Shown here piece by piece: positions 18,613 through 27,491 of a stretch of DNA of 64,000 nucleotides. The translations under genes were made by a program, and so were the position numbers. Each line of letters begins with the position of its first letter. The first letter of the stretch is position 1. The notes beneath the pieces were generated by a model that did not search any database, was not told where the DNA came from, and saw nothing but the letters and a program-made list of their open reading frames with translations. The stretch is from Methylobacterium sp. CB376 (GTDB taxonomy: Bacteria; Pseudomonadota; Alphaproteobacteria; Rhizobiales; Beijerinckiaceae): positions 7,355,501 to 7,419,500 of the forward strand of contig NZ_CP121648.1 in assembly GCF_029714205.1 (NCBI RefSeq), in the 5' to 3' direction.

Positions 18613-19587
18613 ATGAAACGGCGTCAGTTTCTGGCGACTTTGGGCGCCGCCTCTGTGAGCCGCCCCATGCTGGCGCGATCCCAGCCGGTGCTGCCGCGAA
18701 TCGGCTTCCTGGGCGCGGCCACGCCGAATGGCTACGCGCGGCAGGTCGAGTCCCTGAAGCTCGGATTGCGGGAATTGGGGTACGAGGACGGCAGGGACGT
18801 CCTTCTCGATTTTCGGTGGGCGCTCGGCGATTACGCGCGGCTCGCCGCGCTTGCGCGCGAATTGGTCGATAGCCGGCCCAACGTCATCGTCACGCACGGC
18901 TACCCCGCGACGGCCGCGCTCAAGCAGGCCTCGCGCGACGTGCCGATCGTGGTGGCGACGACCAGCGACATCGCGATGACCGGTTTGGTGGACAGCCTCG
19001 CGCATCCCGGCGGCACCATCACCGGCTTGAGCTTCTTCGCGCCTCAGATCTCCGCGAAACGCCTGGAGATCCTCAAGGAGTGCATCCCCGGGCTGACCAG
19101 CCTCGCGACCGTGTTCAACGTCGCCAACCCCGTCGCCCAGCCCGATCTGCGGGCGCTCGGATCCACCGCCCGCTCCCTCGGCGTGGAACTCAGGCCCGTC
19201 GCAATCCAGTCCCCGCAGGAATTCGAGGCGGCCTTCGCCACGATCGCGAGCAGCCGCGTCGGTGCGGTGTCGCTGATCCACGACGCCTTGCTCACGGACA
19301 ACGTGCGGACGTTGGCGAACCTCTGCCTGAAGCACAGGTTGGCGTCGATCGGAGAGGGGCCGTACGTGAAAGCCGGTGGCTTGGTCGGGTACGGTCCTGA
19401 CTTCTACGACATGTTCCGGCGCTCGGCCTCCTACGTCGCGAAGATCCTGCGCGGCTCTCATCCGCGAGACCTGCCGATCGAGCAACCGATCAAGTTCGAT
19501 TACGTCTTCAATCTGAGGACGGCCGATTACCTCGGCCTTGAGGTGCCTCCCTCCGCGCTCGCCCGGGCGAGCGAACTGGTCGAGTGA
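18613..19587 (+). CDS. ABC transporter substrate-binding protein (ABC_sub_bind family)
   Basis: A 324-residue periplasmic binding protein of the ABC_sub_bind family. It begins MKRRQFLATLGAASVSRP, a Tat-like or Sec signal peptide, and continues with family motifs RIGFLGAATP, VNVIVTHGYPATAALKQAS-like and VPIVVATTSD-like segments, and a C-terminal KFDYVFNLRTADYLGL. The substrate is unknown, and no permease or ATPase gene is adjacent, so it may work with distant partners. It ends about 70 bp before the left island repeat and is therefore the last core gene before the island. A distant AT-rich relative lies inside the island at 40371. Confidence 0.88.
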   Translation: MKRRQFLATLGAASVSRPMLARSQPVLPRIGFLGAATPNGYARQVESLKLGLRELGYEDGRDVLLDFRWALGDYARLAALARELVDSRPNVIVTHGYPATAALKQASRDVPIVVATTSDIAMTGLVDSLAHPGGTITGLSFFAPQISAKRLEILKECIPGLTSLATVFNVANPVAQPDLRALGSTARSLGVELRPVAIQSPQEFEAAFATIASSRVGAVSLIHDALLTDNVRTLANLCLKHRLASIGEGPYVKAGGLVGYGPDFYDMFRRSASYVAKILRGSHPRDLPIEQPIKFDYVFNLRTADYLGLEVPPSALARASELVE

Positions 19588-19657
19588 GCGTCGGGCGGGA
19601 CGCCGCCGGCAGGCTGGCGGAGCGGGCCGGCGGTGCCGGGCGAGGATGCGGCCCGAG

Positions 19658-19714
<57 letters not shown>

Positions 19715-19726
19715 AACTGGGCAGGT

Positions 19727-19745
19727 GCCTAACAGAGCCTAACAG
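19727..19745. repeat. Two GCCTAACAG direct repeats beside attL
   Basis: GCCTAACAG occurs at 19727-19735 and 19737-19745, a 10-bp period on one DNA face, between the attL repeat and the integrase. The placement fits arm-type integrase or excisionase sites. Inference from position. Confidence 0.4.
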
Positions 19746-19881
19746 TTTGCTGGATCATATGGACGCAAACGGCTCATCGGGCTTGGCTTTCTTGTCGGGG
19801 AGCGTCACCAAGGGAAACACGGTCGAACACGCCTTAACGGCCGTTCTGGCATCCCCCGTGGTTACCCGTGGAGCGCATCTC

Positions 19882-21135
19882 GTGGCAACGAAAGTGCTCA
19901 CCGTGCAGAGCGTGGAACGCTACAAGCCGAACCCGGAGCGGCGGCTTGAGATCCCGGACGCGACCCTCCCCGGGCTCTACCTGATCGTGCAGCCGAGCGG
20001 GAAGAAGTCGTGGGCGATCCGGTACCGGATCAACCGGCAGCCCCGGAAGTTCACGATCGGCCCCTACCCTCTCTTCGACCTCTCTGCCGCCCGCGAGCGG
20101 GCACGCCAGGCGCTGCAGATGGCGGCGCGGGGACTGGACCCCTACCGCGAGAAGAAGGCCGCAGAAGCGGCCGCGATTGAGGCCAAGGATCAGGTCTCTC
20201 GCGTCGTCGCCACCTACGTCGAGCGGCACCTGAAGGTGAAGGGCAAGCCGGGCTACGCCGAGCAGGCCGAGGGGCTGCTGCGCAATCACGTGCTGCCGCA
20301 TTGGGGCCATCGCCGGATCGGCGACATCGGCCGAGCTGACGTCATCGCGCTCGTGGACGGTCTCACCGATCGCGGCATGACGACGGGGGCGAACCGCGTG
20401 TTCGCCACCACCCGCGCGCTGTTCAACTTCGCGCTCGGCCGCGACCTGATAACCTCGACGCCCTTCCTCGGCCTCAAGCCGCCGCTCCCCAACCCGAGCC
20501 GCGACAGGGTGCTAAGCGACGCCGAGGTGCGGTGGGCATGGCTGTGTGCGGAGCGCATCGGCTTCCCGTTCGGGCCCATGGTGCAGCTCCTGCTGCTTAC
20601 CGGCACGCGCCGGAACGAGACCGGCGAGATGGTGTGGTCCGAGCTGGACGGCACGGTCTGGACCATCCCGGGTGCACGCACGAAGAACTCGCTGGAGCAC
20701 GTCGTGCCGCTGCCGCCCGCGGCCATCGAGATCCTGGCGGCAGTGCCGCGCATCGCCGGCAGGCCGGGCTACGTCTTCACCCGGAACGGCTCGACCCCGG
20801 CCTCTGATCTGTCAGCCGGCAAGCGGCGCTTAGAAGCCGCCATGCTGACGGTTGCGCAGTCCGAGGCGGCACGGCGCGGAGAAGATCCGAAGGCCGTCAC
20901 GATCCCGCGCTGGACGCTCCACGATCTGCGCCGCACCGCGGCCTCCGGCATGGCCCGGCTCGGCACCGATCCGCACGTGGTCGAGGCGGTGCTGAACCAC
21001 CGCTCCGGCACGATCAGCGGCGTGGCCGCGGTCTACAACCGGTACGCCTACCTCAACGAGAAACGGGCGGCGCTTGAAACGTGGGGTAAGCATGTGACCA
21101 GCCTCGCAAATGACCACACAAGGGAGCAGCCATGA
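19882..21135 (+). CDS. Tyrosine-type site-specific integrase (P4-like, DUF4102 N-terminus)
   Basis: Integrates and excises the island at tRNA-Leu. From GTG 19882 it is 417 residues, matching the family: an N-terminal DUF4102 arm-binding domain (LEIPDATLPGLYLIVQPSG, KSWAIRYRI), a core-binding domain and a C-terminal catalytic domain with Arg in TGTRRNE, His-x-x-Arg in LHDLRRTAASG, His in VLNHRSG and the nucleophile Tyr in AAVYNRYAY. A longer start at ATG 19759 is open but adds residues foreign to the family. Its stop overlaps the next gene by four bases. Confidence 0.93.
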   Translation: MATKVLTVQSVERYKPNPERRLEIPDATLPGLYLIVQPSGKKSWAIRYRINRQPRKFTIGPYPLFDLSAARERARQALQMAARGLDPYREKKAAEAAAIEAKDQVSRVVATYVERHLKVKGKPGYAEQAEGLLRNHVLPHWGHRRIGDIGRADVIALVDGLTDRGMTTGANRVFATTRALFNFALGRDLITSTPFLGLKPPLPNPSRDRVLSDAEVRWAWLCAERIGFPFGPMVQLLLLTGTRRNETGEMVWSELDGTVWTIPGARTKNSLEHVVPLPPAAIEILAAVPRIAGRPGYVFTRNGSTPASDLSAGKRRLEAAMLTVAQSEAARRGEDPKAVTIPRWTLHDLRRTAASGMARLGTDPHVVEAVLNHRSGTISGVAAVYNRYAYLNEKRAALETWGKHVTSLANDHTREQP

Positions 21136-21695
21136 TCGCAAATAGATGGTCGCTTCAGGAAGCTGCTGACTATATCAAACTGGTGACTGGCGCTTCGGAT
21201 CCGATGAAACAGCTCGTGGAGGCGCTGAAAAACGCTGATCTAAAATCTTTCTACGATGCTGTAGGCGAAAAGAACAACCCTCAGCCGTTGCACGGTCAGG
21301 AGCCACCATACATCTTATCGAACCCAGATTATTGGCGTTTCTTGAAGATAGAAGATGCTCAATTGGGCTTATTGAGCATGATTAGGGGTTCAATTCCCGG
21401 ATTTTTTTCTTTCGACACTAGTTACGGGATTATTGACTATTTTCACGGTGTGCATGTACGAAAATCTGACGTGACGCGGATCTGGAACAGCGCCACCACA
21501 AGATCATCCTCATTAGCACGCGCCGCCAAGCGAAATCCACTGCCCCGAGGTCCAAAGCCAGTCGTTATGGCAAGAGTTATGGAGGAAATGCGTAAGATTG
21601 ACTCTAACAGCCTCCTCAAAATGAAAGAAACGGAGATGGAGGCGAATTTCAGAGCGTCGCGCGACACCTGTCGAAGAGCGAGAGCGTTTGTTTAG
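21132..21695 (+). CDS. Hypothetical protein with truncated C-terminus, coupled to integrase
   Basis: A 187-residue protein of unknown function, starting in an ATGA overlap with the integrase stop and clearly lower in GC than the flanking core. The C-terminus ends SRDTCRRARAFV at a TAG (21693-21695). Reading on in frame gives SEFVGE and then TGA (21714-21716). From memory, related genes in proteobacterial islands end in a similar Arg-rich then SEFVG-like tail, so the TAG may be a late nonsense change from TTG or CAG. No catalytic motif seen. Confidence 0.65.
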   Translation: MIANRWSLQEAADYIKLVTGASDPMKQLVEALKNADLKSFYDAVGEKNNPQPLHGQEPPYILSNPDYWRFLKIEDAQLGLLSMIRGSIPGFFSFDTSYGIIDYFHGVHVRKSDVTRIWNSATTRSSSLARAAKRNPLPRGPKPVVMARVMEEMRKIDSNSLLKMKETEMEANFRASRDTCRRARAFV

Positions 21696-21801
21696 TCGGA
21701 ATTTGTCGGTGAATGAAACTCCGACAAATAGCGACCATCGACAATTAGCGACATTTGATCGGATGCTTCAGCATTAGCGTGCTCTAACAAGGGTCCACGC
21801 G

Positions 21802-22017
21802 ATGCCCCTTTCTGTTCCAAAGTCCAGCGACGACCTGCTGCCGGCTGCGCAGGTGCGCGCCCGCTACGGCGTCTCCGACATGACGATCTACCGGTGGTTG
21901 ACCAACAAGCGTCTCAGCTTTCCCAAGCCAATCCGGATCAACGGCCGCCGGTACTGGCGTGTTGCCGAGCTTCAAGCGTTCGAGGTCTGGCAGGCCCGCA
22001 AGCAGGAGGCAGCTTGA
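21802..22017 (+). CDS. AlpA-family DNA-binding regulator / excisionase-like protein
   Basis: A 71-residue protein with a MerR-like helix-turn-helix: LLPAAQVRARYGVSDMTIYRWL, then the wing FPKPIRINGRRYWRVAELQAFE, the AlpA signature. Such proteins act as excisionases or transcriptional activators of island integrases. Position after the integrase and before the primase is standard for P4-like elements. ATG 21802 gives the usual length. Confidence 0.88.
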   Translation: MPLSVPKSSDDLLPAAQVRARYGVSDMTIYRWLTNKRLSFPKPIRINGRRYWRVAELQAFEVWQARKQEAA

Positions 22018-22020
22018 GCG

Positions 22021-22473
22021 ATGAGGAAGCCCGCGCATCGCGGTGCGACGGCGGATCTCTCGATTGCAGCTGTGGCGGCCTGTATCGCGACATGTGTGCC
22101 GACTGAAGCGTCCCGGCAATCCCTCCGGCTAGCACTCGACCGGGTGCTCGCCGGCACGTCGACGCGACCGGCGGTGCGGTTGGTGCCGACGATGGTCGAG
22201 GCGACCGAGGTCGCTGAGCTACGTCAGGCCGGGTTGGGCGACGCAGCCGCTGCGCTCTTGGCGGTCCCGGTGTTCGGTGTCCAGATGCTCGCGCAGCTGA
22301 ACGACCGCACGCCCTTTGGAGTGCCGCCGAGCCACCCGTCCGTGCCAATCCTCGCCGACGACTTCGCCCGTTCCTCCGGATGCCGCGGCCCGCGCAGCTT
22401 CCACAAATATTCACCGCCCGAAGTCATCAAATCAGTACGAACAGTGATTTTAGCGTTCAGAACCCCGACGTAA
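22021..22473 (+). CDS. Hypothetical protein (uncertain)
   Basis: A 150-codon frame starting three bases after the alpA stop, with GGAGG about 13 bases upstream of ATG 22021. Ala/Val-rich, with no recognised domain; the last third (from about residue 105) crosses into AT-rich DNA and looks less protein-like. It may be real by coupling with alpA or may be chance. The 175 bp after it before the primase is AT-rich and holds no gene. Confidence 0.35.
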   Translation: MRKPAHRGATADLSIAAVAACIATCVPTEASRQSLRLALDRVLAGTSTRPAVRLVPTMVEATEVAELRQAGLGDAAAALLAVPVFGVQMLAQLNDRTPFGVPPSHPSVPILADDFARSSGCRGPRSFHKYSPPEVIKSVRTVILAFRTPT

Positions 22474-22648
22474 TAAATTTCATTTGAATAAGCCTTCCTG
22501 ACTGGCGCACGCAGCGCATTCGCCTGTCTTGAATTTCTTTTCACTCTACAATTAATGAACGAATTGATGCTGACCCGGTCAACGTCATCAAGAATTCGGC
22601 ACAAGGTACTCCGATTGTTCACACGATGCAGAGCGAAGGAGCAGTTCA

Positions 22649-24928
22649 GTGAACGCGTACGCGCGTCCAGAGAAGCCCGTTCCGTTCGTGCCGTTCACCG
22701 GGCTGCCCGACAACGCTGCCATGAGGCAGATCAAACTTACGAGCAATTGGGTTGTCTGGAAGTACATTTGGGATCAGAAACCGAACAAAACTGAAGGAAA
22801 GTGGGATAAACCTCCGATCAACGCGAGAACGGGCGGGAACGCTTCAAGCTCAGACCCCGAGACTTGGAGCGATTATCGCACCGCTGAGAACAGAGCTCTG
22901 AGCGGCGGCTATGACGGGGTCGGTTTCGTCCTGCCTCCGGACGGCAGCATCAGCGGCATCGATCTCGACAAGTGCAGAGATCCCGAAACGGGCAAGATCG
23001 CCGCGTGGGCGCAGGTCGCAATTGATTTCGGCGAGACGTACTGCGAGATCTCGCCCTCGGGCAAAGGGCTCCGCTTCTTCGTCAAGGGCGCGGTCGAGGG
23101 CCGAAAAGTCGATGCGGCCCATGTTGAGATTTACAGCGAGGGTGGGCGCTACCTGACCGTTACGGGGCAGCACCTCCCTGGCACGCCAGCCGAGATCCGC
23201 GAAGCACCACGGACGATCGCGTACCTTCAGGAGCGCGCAGACGAGATCAAGGCCGCGCAGCGGGAGGCACTCGATCGAGCTCGGCAACTGACCGAGAAGA
23301 AGGCCGGGAAGGCCACGGATAAGGCTCGGGACGGCAATCGGCGAGCCACGGGCAACAACCCCTTCCTCGACTACGCCGCGGCTACCCGCAAGCGCGGAAG
23401 CGCCTTCTTCCGGACCATCAATGAGCTGGCACTCGAGAACCTCGACTGTTGGGTTCCGACCCTGTTCCCGACCGCGAAGTGGCAGCCTGGGACGGAAGCG
23501 TATCGCGTGACGTCGGCAGACCTCGGGCGCGATCTGGAAGAGGACCTGTCGATCGCCGCGAATGGGATCACGGACTTCGGCGTTCATGACCTCGGCGACC
23601 CGCAGGACGGCAAGCGAACGGCGATCGACATCGTGCTGGAGCACGGCAGTGCGGCCGACGCGGTCGCGGCAGCCCTGTGGCTGTGCGAACAACTCGCCGT
23701 CGATCCGGCCGAGATTGGCTGGAAGGGCCACCAGGGCGAGGCCGACCGGCGCACCGGGCCGAGGGGTGACCCTCCCGCACCTCCCGTGCTGCACTGGCAC
23801 CGGGACGCCGCCACGGCCGCACCCCGCGAGTGGCTGGTGCGCGACCTGATCCCGGTTGCCGGCAAGGGGCTGTTGTCGGGGCAGTGGGGCACCGGCAAGT
23901 CCTTCATCGGCCTGGACCTCGCCGGCAGCGTGATGACCGGCGAGCCCTTCGCCGGCCGCAAGGTGCTCCGGCGCGGCGGCGTGCTGTTCCTCGCGCCCGA
24001 AGGTGCCTCCGAGCTCCCGATCCGCCTCAAGGGCCTCGTGCAGGCACGGTTGGCAGGGGCCGCCGAAAGCGGCATTGACCCGACAGACCTGCCGTTCTGC
24101 TGGGTCGAGGAGTGCCCACGGCTCTCCGAGACGGAGGCGGTGGAGCGGCTGAAGGCGGTGATCGACACCGCGGTCTCCCAGCTTCGCGAGCGCTACGACC
24201 TGCCGCTCGCGCTCATCGTCCTCGACACGGTGGCGGCCGGCGCCGGGTTCGACGACGAGAACAGCGCGGCCGAGACGCAGCGGGTGATGAACGCCCTGGA
24301 AGCCCTCAGCCGGCACGCTGGCGCCTTCGTGCTCGGCATCGACCACTTCGGCAAGGCCACCGAGACCGGCACGCGCGGCAGTTCCGCCAAGGAAGCCGCG
24401 GCCGACACGGTGCTGGCGGCCCTCGGCAACCGCGACGAGGCCGGCACCGTCTCGAACCTCCGGCTCGCCGTCCGGAAGATCCGCGGTGCCCCAACCGGGG
24501 CCGAGACGCCCTACACGCTGGAGGTGGTCGGCATCGGCGAGGATAGCGAGGGCGAGCCGGTCACGACCTGCGCCGTCCGGTGGACGATCAATCGGATCAG
24601 CAGGCAAGCCACGGTCGGCTCCCGGGAGCGGTGGCCGAACTCGCTGAAGGTTCTCCGGGAAGCACTGACCACAGCGCTGGAGGAGCACGGGAAGCGGGCA
24701 TGGCCGTTCGGAGCCAATAGCCCCGAGCACCGAGCGGTGCCGATCGCCGCGGTCAGGAAGGAGTTCCTCGCCAAGTACCCTGTGGACGGCGACGACGCGG
24801 CCAAGCGCGCAGATGCGAAACGGAAAGCCTTCGACCGCGCCGTGAAGCTCGCACTGGAACGCGGACTCGTCGGCTCGATCGAGCTTGGCGGTTTAGACCA
24901 TCTCTGGATCAAGCCACCGACAGCCTGA
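22649..24928 (+). CDS. PrimPol-like primase fused to RepA/AAA helicase
   Basis: A 759-residue replication protein. Residues about 20-200 resemble the PrimPol primase-polymerase fold: the acidic motif GIDLDKC, SPSGKGLRFFVKG and GGRYLTVTGQHL in the expected order. From about 385 a RecA/RepA-type helicase follows, with Walker A GQWGTGKSF near 411, FLAPEGAS, Walker B LIVLDTVAAG near 528 and the IDHFGK motif. The last ~100 residues look like a winged helix. GTG 22649 follows GAAGGAGC. This is the element's likely autonomous replication initiator; a terminator and iteron-like repeats follow. Confidence 0.85.
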   Translation: MNAYARPEKPVPFVPFTGLPDNAAMRQIKLTSNWVVWKYIWDQKPNKTEGKWDKPPINARTGGNASSSDPETWSDYRTAENRALSGGYDGVGFVLPPDGSISGIDLDKCRDPETGKIAAWAQVAIDFGETYCEISPSGKGLRFFVKGAVEGRKVDAAHVEIYSEGGRYLTVTGQHLPGTPAEIREAPRTIAYLQERADEIKAAQREALDRARQLTEKKAGKATDKARDGNRRATGNNPFLDYAAATRKRGSAFFRTINELALENLDCWVPTLFPTAKWQPGTEAYRVTSADLGRDLEEDLSIAANGITDFGVHDLGDPQDGKRTAIDIVLEHGSAADAVAAALWLCEQLAVDPAEIGWKGHQGEADRRTGPRGDPPAPPVLHWHRDAATAAPREWLVRDLIPVAGKGLLSGQWGTGKSFIGLDLAGSVMTGEPFAGRKVLRRGGVLFLAPEGASELPIRLKGLVQARLAGAAESGIDPTDLPFCWVEECPRLSETEAVERLKAVIDTAVSQLRERYDLPLALIVLDTVAAGAGFDDENSAAETQRVMNALEALSRHAGAFVLGIDHFGKATETGTRGSSAKEAAADTVLAALGNRDEAGTVSNLRLAVRKIRGAPTGAETPYTLEVVGIGEDSEGEPVTTCAVRWTINRISRQATVGSRERWPNSLKVLREALTTALEEHGKRAWPFGANSPEHRAVPIAAVRKEFLAKYPVDGDDAAKRADAKRKAFDRAVKLALERGLVGSIELGGLDHLWIKPPTA

Positions 24929-24942
24929 GAGTGGTCCTCGGT

Positions 24943-24990
24943 CGGACGGACGGGATGCCTCTAGGTATCCCGTCCAGTCCGTCCGGTTTT
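24943..24990 (+). terminator. Rho-independent-type terminator after the primase gene
   Basis: A hairpin with arms 24943-24956 and 24967-24981 (core GGACGGGAT paired with ATCCCGTCC, one bulged A, 10-base loop) followed by TCCGGTTTT. It starts 15 bp after the primase stop. Confidence 0.65.
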
Positions 24991-25009
24991 GGACGCGGAT
25001 TTTCCGGAC

Positions 25010-25036
25010 GTTCGTCCGGTTCGTCCAATTCGTCCG
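25010..25036. repeat. Three 9-bp tandem repeats (iteron-like)
   Basis: Three adjacent copies of GTTCGTCCG with one change in the second and one in the third copy. Additional GTCCG/CGGAC words crowd 24971-25010. Short directly repeated sites beside a primase-helicase gene resemble an origin of replication with iterons; alternatively they are decayed terminator duplications. Confidence 0.5.
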
Positions 25037-25453
25037 CCCATGGGCGGAGGTCACTCGCGAGGCTCCGGGACGGCAAGGAGTGGCGTGGCTCGCCCACGGA
25101 TAGTACGACCTCGGGCGAGCCATTGATGCTCAGCCGAGCCGCCGAAAGGTGCTCCCCGAGACGATGCTCTCATGTCCGTTGTCAACGCAGCGGCCGAGCG
25201 CGACCACCCGCCCTGGCGGGCAGTGAGGCTGCGATGAGCGCGTTCGGGCGGGTGCTCGAAGCCGAACGGGCCGGCCTGAAGCGAACCGACACGGACGTTT
25301 ACGGCGTCCTCGTCGAGTGCGCGGGCAGCGCCAGCCGCAGCGTGAGGCTGAAGACTCGCAGTGCTTCTCTCTCCGCAACCAGCTAATATCTCGGGTGGAG
25401 AGCGGTGCAACGGCGCTGAATATGTGACGTCCACTACAATGATCGAGGCAGCC
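25037..25453. other. Intergenic region right of the iterons
   Basis: About 420 bp with no firm gene. A 50-codon plus-strand frame at 25234-25386 (MSAFGRVLEAERAGLKRTD) has only a weak GTGAGG site and is not called. GC falls towards the right. Confidence 0.35.
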
Positions 25454-25789
25454 ATGAGCAATTTTCGCAATAGGATCCGGCGGCTTGAGGACGCTCGCCC
25501 GACCGTATCGCCCGGGAAGTACCTCACTTTCACGATCGAGGGTCCCTGCAACCTGCCCGAAGGAGCTGCTGTCGAGTTCCTGCGCCGGTGCGGCCACCTC
25601 ATACTCGACGATGATGTGGTATTCGTTTGCGTGATCCGCGGCATGAATAACGACGGCGTCTTCGACTTGCCGCTCAGGGACATTACAGGCCACCTCGTGA
25701 CGGAGGAGTTCCGGGAGACCGCGCCACCTGCACCCATCCTCGACCGAGTGCCGACGCGCCTCCGGTTCACGTTCAAGATCGGCGCCTGA
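25454..25789 (+). CDS. Hypothetical protein
   Basis: A 111-residue protein of unknown function. It starts MSNFRNRIRRLEDAR, a helix common in small phage-type proteins, followed by a mixed alpha/beta region (KYLTFTIEGPCNLPEGAAVE, DDDVVFVCVIRG). GAGG lies five bases before ATG 25454; an in-frame ATG at 25439 is possible. It stands alone between the primase region and the DUF5681 gene. Confidence 0.6.
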   Translation: MSNFRNRIRRLEDARPTVSPGKYLTFTIEGPCNLPEGAAVEFLRRCGHLILDDDVVFVCVIRGMNNDGVFDLPLRDITGHLVTEEFRETAPPAPILDRVPTRLRFTFKIGA

Positions 25790-25896
25790 AGTGATCCCCG
25801 TAATCTACTTGCAGGCTAGTTGTAGAAAACTACTGCGCGCCAGGAACAAGTCGGAACCATCTCCTGTTATTCCCCTGTAGTTTCTGGAGTGTCAGG

Positions 25897-26331
25897 GTGT
25901 CTAAGCCAGGAACATTTACGAAGGGCAAAAGCGGCAACCCGGCAGGTCGCCCGAAGGGCGCTCGCCACAAAACAACCTTGGCGATGGAAGCCCTGTTAGC
26001 CGGCGAGGCCGAAGGGCTGACCCGCAGGGCCGTGGAGCTGGCTCACGGAGGCGACACGGTCGCGCTGCGCCTGTGCCTGGATCGCCTGTTGCCGGTCCGC
26101 AAGGACCGCCCGGTGTCCTTCGCGCTCCCGCCAATCGAGGGCGGCGGCGAACTGACCAGGGCAACCGCGGCGCTCATTGAGGCGGTGGCGCGTGGCGATC
26201 TTACGCCTTCGGAAGCCGCGGAATTCGGCAAGCTCATCGAGCTGCACGTGAAGGCGATGGAGACCTACGATTTTGCGGCTCGCCTTGAGGCCCTAGAGGC
26301 GGGCATGGCGCGGACAGTCACCCGCAGATGA
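25897..26331 (+). CDS. DUF5681 domain protein
   Basis: A 144-residue protein whose N-terminus (FTKGKSGNPAGRPKGARHKT) is the DUF5681 signature, a basic nucleic-acid-binding-like motif found in phage and island proteins, often next to small terminase subunits. The rest is helical (LAMEALLAGEAEGLTRRAVE, TPSEAAEFGKLIELHVKAME). Starts at GTG 25897. No terminase gene is present here, so the packaging link is only suggestive. Confidence 0.8.
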   Translation: MSKPGTFTKGKSGNPAGRPKGARHKTTLAMEALLAGEAEGLTRRAVELAHGGDTVALRLCLDRLLPVRKDRPVSFALPPIEGGGELTRATAALIEAVARGDLTPSEAAEFGKLIELHVKAMETYDFAARLEALEAGMARTVTRR

Positions 26332-26386
26332 GAGAGCCGTATTGCTGCCCACACGCGACCGTCTCGGCGCGAGAGTTAAGATGCCC

Positions 26387-27214
26387 TCAATGCGGTGCCG
26401 ACGTCGGTCCCTCCGACATGTTGTAGTCGTCCAGGGAGGGGGTCGCGGGGCGCTCGCCGTTCTCGACCGCACGGAGCCTGAGACTGAGCTTCTCACGGAG
26501 TTGGAAGTGCCCACCCTCCCGTAAGAGATCCACAATCTCGCGAATCGTGTCTGGAGGCAATGTCGCGAGAAGGTGAACCAGCTTCGTATCGGCCTCCTCC
26601 CGCCTACGCAGGTTCTCCTTCCACTGTCGAGATTGGGCGTCGCGTTTCTCGGCCGAGATGCGGGCGCTTCGCTCACGCCCCTTCTTCCGAGCCGTCTCAC
26701 GCTTCAGCTCCTCCGGGCTGAGCGCCGCGACGCGGGCCGCTTCCTTCTCCGCCTTAGCCTGGTCCCGGGCAGCCTTGCGGGCCTCCGCCACCATCGCGTC
26801 GACCGCAGCCGGCCTGAGGCGTTCACCCGCCACTAGGCGCTTCACGACCTTCTGGCGGAGCGGCTCGGGCGTGCTCGGCGCGGCCAGCTTGCAGATGGTG
26901 GTGGCAGGCGAAACCGAAATGATTTCGCGTTTGTCGTCCTCGGCGAACACCCGTGCCGCCTGCATGAAGTTCTCCGCATGCCGGAGCGACATGCCCATCT
27001 CGGCCTCAACCCATTGTGTAAACAGGCCGTGGTCTAAGCCATCTTTGACCGACAGCAGCCCGTGGCCGGTTTCAACGACGTAGAGCCCAGTCCGCCTGCG
27101 ATACGCCTTCACGACGTCTTTCGCCTGCTTCTGCATCAGCGGGGACATCGCCGAGTAGTCGAAGGGCAGCGGCTCGGGGAGCTGATTCCCGTTCAATGCC
27201 GACGACAAATCCAT
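26387..27214 (-). CDS. DUF3102-like protein
   Basis: A 275-residue protein. Residues about 40-100 (TGHGLLSVKDGLDHGLFTQW, EMGMSLRHAENFMQAARVF) match the DUF3102 pattern seen in phages and mobile elements, a likely DNA-binding helix-turn-helix segment. The central part is a long charged coiled coil (ARKAARDQAKAEKEAARVAA and following), the end is helical. It starts one base after the end of 27216-27491, forming a two-gene minus-strand operon divergent from DUF5681. Confidence 0.75.
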   Translation of the reverse strand: MDLSSALNGNQLPEPLPFDYSAMSPLMQKQAKDVVKAYRRRTGLYVVETGHGLLSVKDGLDHGLFTQWVEAEMGMSLRHAENFMQAARVFAEDDKREIISVSPATTICKLAAPSTPEPLRQKVVKRLVAGERLRPAAVDAMVAEARKAARDQAKAEKEAARVAALSPEELKRETARKKGRERSARISAEKRDAQSRQWKENLRRREEADTKLVHLLATLPPDTIREIVDLLREGGHFQLREKLSLRLRAVENGERPATPSLDDYNMSEGPTSAPH

Positions 27215-27215
27215 C

Positions 27216-27491
27216 TCACGCCTCCACCTTCCTGAGCTTTACACCCGGCTCACCGCCGTCGAGGAACACGATTGCGGTGCGCTCGAACGCGGTCTTATGC
27301 TGAGTGGCGAAGTCGAGGAAGTCAGAGCCTCCGCGCTCCCCTTCCGCCGTCGCCACCAAATAGTGGAGACGCCTTGCAACAGCGTAGCGGCCGTGCAGTT
27401 CACGCGGGAGCATACAGTTGGACAGCGCACTGTGCGCAGTGCTGCTCTTCGGAAGAATGGCTCTTGCTTTCCTCGGCATCGATTTTATCAC
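27216..27491 (-). CDS. Hypothetical protein upstream of the DUF3102 gene
   Basis: A 91-residue protein from GTG 27491, or 87 residues from ATG 27479 (MPRKARAIL). The second half (RLHYLVATAEGERGGSDFLD, TAIVFLDGGEPGVKLRKVEA) looks like a compact alpha/beta fold but matches no family known to me. One base separates it from the DUF3102 start, so the two are probably co-expressed. Confidence 0.6.
   Translation of the reverse strand: MIKSMPRKARAILPKSSTAHSALSNCMLPRELHGRYAVARRLHYLVATAEGERGGSDFLDFATQHKTAFERTAIVFLDGGEPGVKLRKVEA

Noticed and set aside
24931..25386. 151-codon plus-strand frame over the terminator and iterons
   Set aside because: It covers the terminator hairpin and iterons, which argues against coding; composition is unlike the neighbours.
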